From an uncultured Bacteroidales bacterium (lineage in GTDB: Bacteria > Bacteroidota > Bacteroidia > Bacteroidales > UBA932): DNA of 64,000 bases. This document shows positions 31,798 through 39,710 of this stretch, in pieces. The position numbers and the translations under genes were made by a program. Where the stretch lies: NCBI GenBank assembly GCA_900320545.1, contig ONSU01000008.1:1-64000 (forward strand). Direction: 5' to 3'. Positions within the stretch are counted from its first letter, which is position 1. Each line of letters starts with the position of its first letter. Below the pieces are notes generated by a model, which was given only the letters and a program-made list of their open reading frames with translations, ran no database searches and was not told the DNA's origin.

Positions 31798-33027
31798 TTA
31801 CAGTTCCCGCACGAGTATCCGCACCATCCCGTTTTCCATCTTGCGGAGAGCGGACCATTTCCGGATGGTCTCGGAAGTCACCTCATCACACTCGTCCAGC
31901 TGACGCAAGAAACTGTCCTTCAGCCGGACGGCCGTATCCGTGTCGTAGAAATACACGTTGTCCTCGAAGTTGAGACGGAAACTGCGGTGGTCCAAGTTGC
32001 ACGTGCCGATGGAAGAGAAATAATCATCGGTCACGAAGAGTTTGCTGTGATCGAAAATCCCCGTATTGAGATAAATCCGGACGCCGGAGCGGATGCAGCG
32101 ACGGAAATAAGACCGGTTGGCCGCATTCATCAGCCGGACGTCCGCATTGAGCGGAAGGATCAGCCGGACATCCGTTCCGCGGCCGGCAGCTCCGCATAGC
32201 GCTTTCAGAACGGGCTTCGGCGGGCAGAAATACGGACTTTTGGCATAGAAATACCGGGATGTGCTGTCAAGGGCGTACACATATGAATCCATCAGGGGCA
32301 GGGACCGCGGCCGGGAAACCGGCCGGGATGCGACAAGCTGGAGAACGGTTCCCGACGAGTCCGCCGGCGCCCAGGAAGACGCGGGGGTTTCTTCTCCGCA
32401 GACATCCTCCCAGTCGGCATCGAACAGTCCCCCAAGCGCCGTTACGACGGGCCCCTGCAGCCGGAGATGGGTATCCTTCCAGCGGTAGAAATAATCGTCC
32501 GACAGGTTCATCCCGCCGGTATAGCCCACACGGTTGTCGATGATGGCCAGTTTGCGGTGATCGCGGCGGTCCAGCAGACGGAGCGCACGGCCGGGACGCT
32601 GCGGCGGGGTGAATTTCCGCACCTCGATTCCCCCTTTCCGCATTTCACGGAAAAAACGGCGCGGGACACCTGCATTGATGAGATTGTCATAGATCAGCCG
32701 GACCGAGACGCTGTCCTGCGCCCGGGCCATCAGCGAATCCCGCAACACCACGCAAAGGGAATCATCCGTAAACCGGTAATATTCCAGAGAGACCGATTCC
32801 CGGGCGGAGCGGACATCTTCCATCAGAAGTTCATACTTCCGCATCCCGTCGTACAGGATCTGACAGGTATTCCCGAAGGTCGGGACCTCATACCAGGCGC
32901 AGGCCATCCGCTCCGCAAGCGGGCGGTATTTCGGGGAGATGCTTCCGAAGGCCTCGGAGGGGCATAACGAATCCGGCGGAGCCAGAAGCTCCGCCGTTAT
33001 CAGAATCAGTGAAAGAAGGGTACTCAA
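31798..33027 (-). CDS. Cardiolipin synthase-like phospholipase D protein
   Basis: A 409-residue protein with two HKD motifs: DHRKLAIIDNRVGYTGGMN and DHSKLFVTDDYFSSIGTCN, the dual active site of the phospholipase D superfamily. It starts with a hydrophobic segment, so it is membrane-attached or periplasmic. Cardiolipin synthesis from two phosphatidylglycerols is the best guess by length and motif context. The N-terminal double-helix membrane anchor of ClsA is shorter here. It overlaps the upstream lipoprotein gene by 4 bases. Confidence 0.85.
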   Translation of the reverse strand: MSTLLSLILITAELLAPPDSLCPSEAFGSISPKYRPLAERMACAWYEVPTFGNTCQILYDGMRKYELLMEDVRSARESVSLEYYRFTDDSLCVVLRDSLMARAQDSVSVRLIYDNLINAGVPRRFFREMRKGGIEVRKFTPPQRPGRALRLLDRRDHRKLAIIDNRVGYTGGMNLSDDYFYRWKDTHLRLQGPVVTALGGLFDADWEDVCGEETPASSWAPADSSGTVLQLVASRPVSRPRSLPLMDSYVYALDSTSRYFYAKSPYFCPPKPVLKALCGAAGRGTDVRLILPLNADVRLMNAANRSYFRRCIRSGVRIYLNTGIFDHSKLFVTDDYFSSIGTCNLDHRSFRLNFEDNVYFYDTDTAVRLKDSFLRQLDECDEVTSETIRKWSALRKMENGMVRILVREL

Positions 33028-33794
33028 CGGCGTTTCTTCTTGCCGTCGTCCACTTTGTCTTCGATCTCGTCGATCCGGTCGTCGTACCAGTCCTCGAACT
33101 GGTTGGAAATCTTGCGGCCGCCTCTCGGATGCTGATAAATCTGGTCCTCGATCTTGCTCAGGCGATCCTTGATCTGCTTGCAGCGGTTCTTGTCGCCGTT
33201 GCGATAGGCATTCTCATACTGACGGAGGATGCTCCTGACGCCATAATAGGCGACCAGATCCTGGACGGAAGGGTCGTACGGGAATTCGGGTTTATCCTTC
33301 TTTTCCACTTTCTCCTCCTCCTGGACGGGCGCGGCGATCACGGCATCCAGACGGATCTGCGCGGCGACCGCATTGGCGACGGCGGCGTTGGCCGTCTTCT
33401 TATCCATCTCGGAACTGGAGAGATAGACGACATTGCGGGCCGGTTTGGTCGCGTCATTCAGCACGGGGAGAAGGGACGGAATGTCCTGCCCGTACAGGTC
33501 GAATGCGGAGTTGAGACGCATCCCGCTTCTGTCCAGCAGATCCAGCGAGGTGGAAAGCGCCTCCACGGGATCGTCCGTAACCCGCTGAAGCGGGACGGTG
33601 ACGCGGACGGCCCAGTTGCCGGAAGGGGTCTGGACGGCGTATGCCTTGAGCTCCGATGCGGGAGCGAAGGCATTGAAGCCTGTACCGGTAGTTTCTACGT
33701 CGGTGGCGCTGATGACGGCCTCGGCGGGTGTGCCGTTCGTGCAGGAGGCCAGTAACAAGGCGGCGAATAAGCCGGGTACAAAGAATTTTTTCAT
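33024..33794 (-). CDS. Lipoprotein of unknown function
   Basis: A 256-residue protein with signal peptide and lipobox LLLASC (Cys18). The middle resembles a beta-sandwich domain of about 130 residues; the C-terminal third is charged and helical (ENAYRNGDKNRCKQIKDRLS) and ends KKKRR. No family recognised. It sits between glyA (13-base gap) and the phospholipase D-like gene (4-base overlap), so all three share a transcript. Confidence 0.72.
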   Translation of the reverse strand: MKKFFVPGLFAALLLASCTNGTPAEAVISATDVETTGTGFNAFAPASELKAYAVQTPSGNWAVRVTVPLQRVTDDPVEALSTSLDLLDRSGMRLNSAFDLYGQDIPSLLPVLNDATKPARNVVYLSSSEMDKKTANAAVANAVAAQIRLDAVIAAPVQEEEKVEKKDKPEFPYDPSVQDLVAYYGVRSILRQYENAYRNGDKNRCKQIKDRLSKIEDQIYQHPRGGRKISNQFEDWYDDRIDEIEDKVDDGKKKRR

Positions 33795-33807
33795 AAGTAT
33801 CGGGGGA

Positions 33808-35118
33808 TTAGTATTTGTTCAGGGGACGGCCGCTGGTGAGCATGTTTACCTTGTGCTTCACGGTGCGGAGGATTTCCGTGTAGGCGGGGTTGTCCAGGTC
33901 GTCGGGATGGGCGGCCGCGGCGGTGAGCACGGTGTCGATCAGGGCGACGATGTCCTTCATATCCTTCTCTACGAAGCCGCGGGAGGTGACGGCGGGCGTT
34001 CCGACGCGGATGCCGGAGGTCTGGAACGGGGAGCGGCTGTCGAACGGCACCATATTCTTGTTGACGGTGATGTCGGCCTTGACCAGCTCTTTCTCGGCCA
34101 CCTTGCCGGTAAGATCGGGGAATTTGGCGCGGAGGTCGATCAGGAGAAGATGGTTGTCGGTGCCGCCGGAGACGACCTTGTAGCCCTTGGAGACGAAGGC
34201 CTTTCCCATCGCTTCCGCATTGGCTTTGACCTGCTTCTGATAGGCGACGTACTCGGGCTGGAGCGCTTCGTAGAAGGCGACGGCCTTGGCCGCGATGACG
34301 TGCTCGAGCGGGCCGCCCTGCACGCCGGGAAATACGTAGGAATCTATGACCTGGGACATCTTCTTGACCTCGCCCTTCGGGGTCGTGAGGCCCTTCGGAT
34401 TGAGGAAATCCTTTCCGATGAGGATGATGCCGCCGCGGGGACCGCGGAGGGTCTTGTGCGTAGTGGAGGTGACGATATGGGCATACTGGACGGGATTCTT
34501 CAGCAAACCCGCCGCGATGAGCCCCGCCGTGTGGGCCATATCGATCATCAGGATGGCTCCGACCTTGTCGGCGATCTCGCGCATCCGGGCGTAGTCCCAC
34601 TCGCGGGAATAGGCGGAGGCGCCGCCGATGATGAGTTTGGGCTTCACCTCCAGGGCGATGCGCTCCATCGCGTCATAGTCGATGCGGCCGGTCTCCGGAT
34701 CGAGACCGTACGGAACCGCCTTGTACAGGATGCCGGAAGCGTTGACCGGAGAACCATGCGTAAGGTGACCGCCATGCGCGAGGTCGAGGCCCATGAAGGT
34801 GTCGCCGGGATTGAGGACGGCCATTTCGACGGCCAGGTTGGCCTGGGCGCCGGAATGCGGCTGGACGTTGGCGTATTCGGCCCCGTAGAGCTGCTTGACG
34901 CGGTCGATGGCGAGCTGCTCGATCTGGTCGACCACCTCGCACCCGCCGTAATACCGCTTGCCGGGGTATCCTTCCGCATACTTGTTGGTGCAGACGGACC
35001 CCATCGCTTCCATCACCTGATTCGAGACATAGTTCTCTGAGGCAATGAGTTCCAGACCCGCGGACTGCCTCTCCCGCTCTTTCTTGATAAGGTCGAATAC
35101 CTGTAAATCCTGTTTCAT
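33808..35118 (-). CDS. glyA: Serine hydroxymethyltransferase
   Basis: A 436-residue PLP enzyme that converts serine plus tetrahydrofolate to glycine plus 5,10-methylene-THF. The PLP lysine lies in [40 protein letters not shown] and [12 protein letters not shown] are also family signatures. Slightly longer than E. coli GlyA (417). It leads the operon with the lipoprotein and phospholipase D-like genes and has a TACATTTG promoter (35140-35147) on the minus strand. Confidence 0.97.
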   Translation of the reverse strand: MKQDLQVFDLIKKERERQSAGLELIASENYVSNQVMEAMGSVCTNKYAEGYPGKRYYGGCEVVDQIEQLAIDRVKQLYGAEYANVQPHSGAQANLAVEMAVLNPGDTFMGLDLAHGGHLTHGSPVNASGILYKAVPYGLDPETGRIDYDAMERIALEVKPKLIIGGASAYSREWDYARMREIADKVGAILMIDMAHTAGLIAAGLLKNPVQYAHIVTSTTHKTLRGPRGGIILIGKDFLNPKGLTTPKGEVKKMSQVIDSYVFPGVQGGPLEHVIAAKAVAFYEALQPEYVAYQKQVKANAEAMGKAFVSKGYKVVSGGTDNHLLLIDLRAKFPDLTGKVAEKELVKADITVNKNMVPFDSRSPFQTSGIRVGTPAVTSRGFVEKDMKDIVALIDTVLTAAAAHPDDLDNPAYTEILRTVKHKVNMLTSGRPLNKY

Positions 35119-35139
35119 TCTCTCTACATTTGCAACATC

Positions 35140-35170
35140 TACAAATGTACGGAATAATTTTGTAAATTTG
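35140..35170. promoter_or_regulatory. Divergent -7 boxes of glyA and the TrmH-type gene
   Basis: Minus strand TACATTTG (35140-35147) lies 21 bases before glyA. Plus strand TAAATTTG (35163-35170) lies eight bases before the methyltransferase ATG. Confidence 0.68.
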
Positions 35171-35178
35171 CAAAAAAG

Positions 35179-35715
35179 ATGGGAAGGAAATTAAGCAATA
35201 TCGAACTGCACCGCGTGAGCGTCGAAGCGTTCCGGCTCCTGCCGCCCTCCGGAGTCGCCGTGGTGCTTGACAATATCCGGAGCGCCCATAACGTGGGGTC
35301 GGTTCTGCGGACCGCCGACGCCTTCAAGGCCGACAAAGTGCTCCTGTGCGGCATCACGCCCGTTCCGCCCTCCCCCGAGATCCACAAATCCGCCCTCGGG
35401 GCCGAATTCAGCGTCGACTGGGAGCACTGCGACCATACCCTGGAAGCCGTCGCCCGGCTCCGGGAGGAGGGATGGACCGTCCTCAGCGTCGAGCAGACGG
35501 TCGGGTCGGTCTCCCTTGAAACCTTCTCCCCCGAGCCCGGTAAGAAGTACGCCCTCGTCTTCGGCAGCGAGGTCGGCGGCGTCGACCAGGCGGTCGTGGA
35601 CGCATCCGACGCCTCCCTGGAGATTCCGCAGTTCGGCACCAAGCATTCCCTCAACATCTCCGTCAGCGCAGGGGTCGTCCTCTGGCATTTCACCCTCAAA
35701 CGCATCACGCAATGA
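35179..35715 (+). CDS. TrmH/SpoU-family RNA methyltransferase
   Basis: A 178-residue SPOUT methyltransferase using S-adenosylmethionine to 2'-O-methylate RNA. The three family motifs are [27 protein letters not shown] and [13 protein letters not shown], which build the trefoil knot. No N-terminal extension, so it matches the short tRNA/rRNA ribose methyltransferases; the target site is not assignable. The stop overlaps the next gene's ATG by 4 bases. Confidence 0.9.
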   Translation: MGRKLSNIELHRVSVEAFRLLPPSGVAVVLDNIRSAHNVGSVLRTADAFKADKVLLCGITPVPPSPEIHKSALGAEFSVDWEHCDHTLEAVARLREEGWTVLSVEQTVGSVSLETFSPEPGKKYALVFGSEVGGVDQAVVDASDASLEIPQFGTKHSLNISVSAGVVLWHFTLKRITQ

Positions 35716-36110
35716 AACATTTCCCCGTCCTGTGCGCCGCGGCGCTCCTGCTTACCGGCTGCTTCGGCAACCCCGAGCAAAAAATCGAAAACGCCCTGCA
35801 GCAGATCCAGTCAACCCTTCCGAAAGATGTCGGCGGCGGCGTCTCCTACATCAAGGCCGCTTATGAGAAAGAAAGCGGAACCATCGTCTACGGCTATGCC
35901 ATAAGCACGCTGGACACCCTGCTTACAGCGGAACAGATAGAAAACTTCAGGCAGGCGACTCTCGCCTCGGCCTCCGTCGCGGCGGACCCGATCTGGAGAC
36001 TCGCCGCAAAAACCGGCGCCACCTTCCGATGCGAATTCTGCCTCCCTGATGGCAGAGAGGCAGGATCGTTTATCTTGCAGCCGTCCGATTACGACTGTTT
36101 TTCCCAGTAG
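35712..36110 (+). CDS. Small lipoprotein of unknown function
   Basis: A 132-residue protein with signal peptide and lipobox LLLTGC (Cys17), then a soluble region with two further cysteines (FRCEFCL) and a C-terminal DCF. No family recognised. Its start overlaps the methyltransferase stop (ATGA), which implies coupled translation although the two products act in different compartments. The end overlaps the convergent DUF2147 gene by 22 bases. Confidence 0.68.
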   Translation: MKHFPVLCAAALLLTGCFGNPEQKIENALQQIQSTLPKDVGGGVSYIKAAYEKESGTIVYGYAISTLDTLLTAEQIENFRQATLASASVAADPIWRLAAKTGATFRCEFCLPDGREAGSFILQPSDYDCFSQ

Positions 36111-36535
36111 ATCGTCATTCCGATCCCCATCAGCTGCCCTCGCAGGGCCAGTTGCGTCTCGGACACGAACCACATGTCGACATTGACCTTGATTCCGTGC
36201 TGAGGATCGTAGAGTTTGGTGTTGCCCCAGTGATTCTTCTCCGGAATGTATTTCAGCGAATTGATCAGGACGACCTCGTCGCAGGGGGTGTTGCGGAGGG
36301 ACTTGTCGGGGTTTTTCTTGTCGAGCCGCTTCTCGCCCGTCTTGGGATCGATGATGTACTTCATCCAGATCACCTTGGCGCGGTACGTGCCGTCGGAGCG
36401 CTTGGAGATGCGGACCTTGTAGTCGTCTCCGTGATAGCTGGAGAAATAGGTGCCGATGATGGCGTCACCGGGCTCCTGGGCCTGCAGTGTCCAACAAAGC
36501 AGCACGGAGAATATCAATGTAAGAAACCTTTTCAT
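36089..36535 (-). CDS. DUF2147 family secreted protein
   Basis: A 148-residue protein with a signal peptide (ending LQAQ) and the DUF2147 beta-barrel-like domain (GTYFSSYHGDDYKVRISKRS, then KVIWMKY...DPKTGEKRLDKKNPDKSLR). Members are exported and of unknown function, often lipocalin-like. The last strand, GQLMGIGMTIYWEK, is conserved. A perfect -7 box lies at 36558-36565 on the minus strand. Confidence 0.85.
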   Translation of the reverse strand: MKRFLTLIFSVLLCWTLQAQEPGDAIIGTYFSSYHGDDYKVRISKRSDGTYRAKVIWMKYIIDPKTGEKRLDKKNPDKSLRNTPCDEVVLINSLKYIPEKNHWGNTKLYDPQHGIKVNVDMWFVSETQLALRGQLMGIGMTIYWEKQS

Positions 36536-36557
36536 CGTAAAGTCGTTTTAAGTCGTG

Positions 36558-36565
36558 CAAAGATA
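36558..36565 (-). promoter_or_regulatory. -7 promoter box of the DUF2147 gene
   Basis: Minus strand TATCTTTG in the longer context TTTCATTATCTTTGC, 22 bases before the ATG. The same extended context recurs at 54257-54264. Confidence 0.7.
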
Positions 36566-36620
36566 ATGAAATAATTTTGTAACAATTCAAAATATTTCAC
36601 TTTTTTTGACTCAAACGGCT

Positions 36621-39600
36621 TCATTTGACGGGTTTGAGCGTGAAAACGAAGGTCCGTTCCCGGGCCGGAAGACGGTATGCCTCCATCGGACGCTGTCCCC
36701 AGGAGTTGATGCCGCCGACTCCCATCAGGGCGCCTTCAAAGCGGACGTAAGTCTTGCCGGCGGAGCGGTCGGCCTCGCGGGCCTCCGCCTTCAGTTCCAG
36801 CGAATGGCTCTGCGGCCCCAGCAGCGTCACGTCCATCGCGGCCTGGCTGAAAGGCAGCACCGAAGCGGAGAACCACTCAGGGGCGGAGATCTCCAGTCCC
36901 CTCCCGGCGGGATCCAGGATGCGGATCCAGCGCAGATCGGTCCGCGTGCCGCAATCCTGCGGACGGACGTAATCATACTGGAACATTTCGTTGACGCTTC
37001 CGGCATATTCTCCGACAAGGGCGCCGCTCTTGCGGTCCGGCTCGGTCTCCCAGGGGCCGTTGCCATACCACCGGACAGAGGAATACTCCCCGCCGAGGGC
37101 GAGACTCATCCCGAAACGGAAGAGGTCGGGCAGATTCTCCAGACCGTCTCCGCGCATCTTCTCGGTTACCTTCATCACGCCGTCATAACCGACCTCGTAG
37201 CGGACGGTCACATGGGCTACGCCGCCGACAGGCAGGAATTCCGTCGTTACGACGTACCCGCTTTCCCCGGCCCGTGACACGACGACGGCCGGTTTCAGAT
37301 CGGGATACTGCCACAGCCCCATCTTCCGGTCGAGTTTGGCGCCGAGGTCATTCTCCACGGGGGCGCGGCCGAATCCGGGCAGAATCGGCTCTGCGAGCAT
37401 ATCCTTTCCGTCGACGAACCAGTGCGTCAGGGCGCCGGTCATGCCATTCCAGACCGCCGTCCATCCCTTACCGCTCAGCTGGAAGCCGTCTTTCCCCTGC
37501 ACGAATTCCGGAAGGACATCGCAGCGGGCCGGCTCCTGCGCGGGCTTCGCGGCGGCAAGCAGCATCTGGTCGTAAGCGATGCAGTCCCCCGCCGCCTGCA
37601 GCGGCTCGGAGCGTTTGAGCAGATAATTTACATTCAAATAGATTTCGCCTTCCTTCTCGAAAATATCCGAAGGAATGCCGCCGAGCGCAATCTCCACGGT
37701 CTGCTGGGGCCTGACGTGCAGGTCCTGCACCGTTCCGGAGAGTTCGCACTGTCCCGCGCGCATAACCTGCCAGGTCATATACACATTGGACAGGTCGCGG
37801 AAGAAAAATTCGTTGTAGACCCGGAGACGGGGGGCGCGCTCCGATCCGGCCACGAGCGAAGTATGGATATTCCGGTGCTGGTAGCGGATCTCGTATGCAT
37901 GCGGATGCCAGGTCCGGTCCGCCGCGACGATGCCGTTGCAGTTGAACGAATTGTCGGAAGGATCGTAATCGTTGAAATCGCCGCCGAAAACGAAGACGTG
38001 GTCGGTGCCGGGCTTGTCGGAAGGCCACAGGAGGGCCTGGTCGGCGAAGTCCCAGATAAAGCCGCCCTGATAGTTGGGATATTGGCGGATCAGATCCCAG
38101 TATTCCTTGAAATTTCCGCCGGAATTGCCCATCACGTGGTTGTATTCGCACTGGATGAGCGGCTTGGCCGGCTGGTGCGTGACATAATGCTCGCAGCGCT
38201 GCGGCGAAGCGTACATCGGGCAGAAGATATCGGTATTCCACTCGTTCTCGGCGCGCTCGTACTGCACCGGACGGGAAGGGTCATACGCCTTGATCCACCT
38301 GTAGCAGGCCTCGAAATTGGATCCGTTGCCGGCTTCGTTGCCCATGCTCCAGATAATGACGGAGGGATGATTGTAGTCGCGGTACACCATCCGCTTGTCG
38401 CGTTCGAGGTGCGCCTTGAGGAAATCCGCGCGTTTGGCAAGGGTCTGTTCCTTGTAGCCCATGCCGTGGCTCTCGATATTGCCCTCGTCCACCACATAGA
38501 TGCCATACTCGTCGCAGAGGTCGAGCCAGACGGGGTTATTGGGATAGTGGCAGGTACGGACCGCGTTGATATTGAGCGCCTTGAAGATGCGGATATCACG
38601 GATCATCTCCTCGCGGGTGACATTATAGCCGTAGTACGGGGAAAGTTCGTGACGGTTGACGCCCTTGATGAGAATCGGCTGCCCGTTCACGAGGAGCCGG
38701 GAATTCCGGATCTCGACCGTGCGGAAACCGAAGCGGACGGACGTGCTCTCGGCGACAGTCCCCTTACGGTCTTTCGCAACCGCCTTCAGGGTATAGAGAT
38801 TCGGGGTCTCCGCCGTCCAGAGGGCCGGAGAGGCCACTTTTTCGCTGAGGCGGACGACAGGGCATCCCGACTCCGAGAGTTCCGGTTTCTTCGGCACGGA
38901 AGCAGTATACGTTCCGACCGCCTTGCCGGAAGCATCCTCGACGGTGAATTCCACCGAAGCGATCCCCTTCGTCACCTCAGCCATCAACTCCAGCGAACCG
39001 TCCATCGCGCCCCGGACGTGCACGTCCTCGAGGCGCTGCTGCCCCCGGGCGAAAACCCAGACGCCGCGGGCGATGCCACTCAGGCGCCAGAAATCCTGGT
39101 CCTCCAGCCAGGTGCCGTCGCACCAGCGGAAAATCTCGAGGGCGAGGAGGTTGTCAGCGCCGGGCGTGACGAATTTCGAGATGTCGAAACGGGCTTCCAG
39201 TTTGCTGTCCTGGCTGTATCCGACCTCCTTTCCGTTCACCCAGACGCGGACATTGGACGTAGCCGATCCGATGCAGAGGACAATCTGACGGCCCTTCCAG
39301 GCGGAGGGAACGGCAAACGAAGTCCGGTAATCGCCCACATAATTGTGTTCGGTGGGCACCACGGGCGGATTGTTCTGATTGTGTCCGCGCCAGGGATAGC
39401 CGATGTTCAAGTACATCGGATCGCAGAAGCCGTTGAGTTCCCAGTGCCCCGGAACGGGAATCGTACCCCAGGCGGAATCGTCGTATCCGACGGCCTCGAA
39501 ACCCTTCAGGCGGCCTTCGACCGTTTCGTTGAAATAGAACTTCCAGTTACCGGAGAGGTCGATCGTTTCCTGTCCGGCCGGTGTAAAAGTCGCATGCATC

Positions 39601-39698
39601 GGGAGACGGTTGCGCTCCACGACGTCGGGATTCTGCCAGTCCTCCGGCACGAAAGCCGGCGCCAGGGCGAGAACAATCCCCAAAAAGAGAGTAGACAT
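36621..39698 (-). CDS. lacZ: Secreted GH2 beta-galactosidase
   Basis: A 1025-residue glycoside hydrolase family 2 enzyme with a signal peptide, so it acts in the periplasm or at the surface. The sugar-binding domain (GYPWRGHNQNNPPVVPTEHN) and immunoglobulin-like domains precede the TIM barrel, where WSMGNEAGNG holds the acid/base Glu and IQCEYNHVMGNSGG the nucleophile Glu. The C-terminal small domain is of the LacZ type (GPWETEPDRKSGALVG). It starts 12 bases after the batD-batE stop with no recognisable promoter between, so it appears to be the last gene of the Bat operon. Confidence 0.93.
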   Translation of the reverse strand: MSTLFLGIVLALAPAFVPEDWQNPDVVERNRLPMHATFTPAGQETIDLSGNWKFYFNETVEGRLKGFEAVGYDDSAWGTIPVPGHWELNGFCDPMYLNIGYPWRGHNQNNPPVVPTEHNYVGDYRTSFAVPSAWKGRQIVLCIGSATSNVRVWVNGKEVGYSQDSKLEARFDISKFVTPGADNLLALEIFRWCDGTWLEDQDFWRLSGIARGVWVFARGQQRLEDVHVRGAMDGSLELMAEVTKGIASVEFTVEDASGKAVGTYTASVPKKPELSESGCPVVRLSEKVASPALWTAETPNLYTLKAVAKDRKGTVAESTSVRFGFRTVEIRNSRLLVNGQPILIKGVNRHELSPYYGYNVTREEMIRDIRIFKALNINAVRTCHYPNNPVWLDLCDEYGIYVVDEGNIESHGMGYKEQTLAKRADFLKAHLERDKRMVYRDYNHPSVIIWSMGNEAGNGSNFEACYRWIKAYDPSRPVQYERAENEWNTDIFCPMYASPQRCEHYVTHQPAKPLIQCEYNHVMGNSGGNFKEYWDLIRQYPNYQGGFIWDFADQALLWPSDKPGTDHVFVFGGDFNDYDPSDNSFNCNGIVAADRTWHPHAYEIRYQHRNIHTSLVAGSERAPRLRVYNEFFFRDLSNVYMTWQVMRAGQCELSGTVQDLHVRPQQTVEIALGGIPSDIFEKEGEIYLNVNYLLKRSEPLQAAGDCIAYDQMLLAAAKPAQEPARCDVLPEFVQGKDGFQLSGKGWTAVWNGMTGALTHWFVDGKDMLAEPILPGFGRAPVENDLGAKLDRKMGLWQYPDLKPAVVVSRAGESGYVVTTEFLPVGGVAHVTVRYEVGYDGVMKVTEKMRGDGLENLPDLFRFGMSLALGGEYSSVRWYGNGPWETEPDRKSGALVGEYAGSVNEMFQYDYVRPQDCGTRTDLRWIRILDPAGRGLEISAPEWFSASVLPFSQAAMDVTLLGPQSHSLELKAEAREADRSAGKTYVRFEGALMGVGGINSWGQRPMEAYRLPARERTFVFTLKPVK

Positions 39699-39710
39699 AT
39701 TGTGTTATAA

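Noticed and set aside
36606-36650. Inverted repeat CTCAAAC / GTTTGAG near the lacZ stop as a terminator
   Set aside because: On the minus strand it is followed by A residues, not T, and the loop is 15 bases; part of it is coding.
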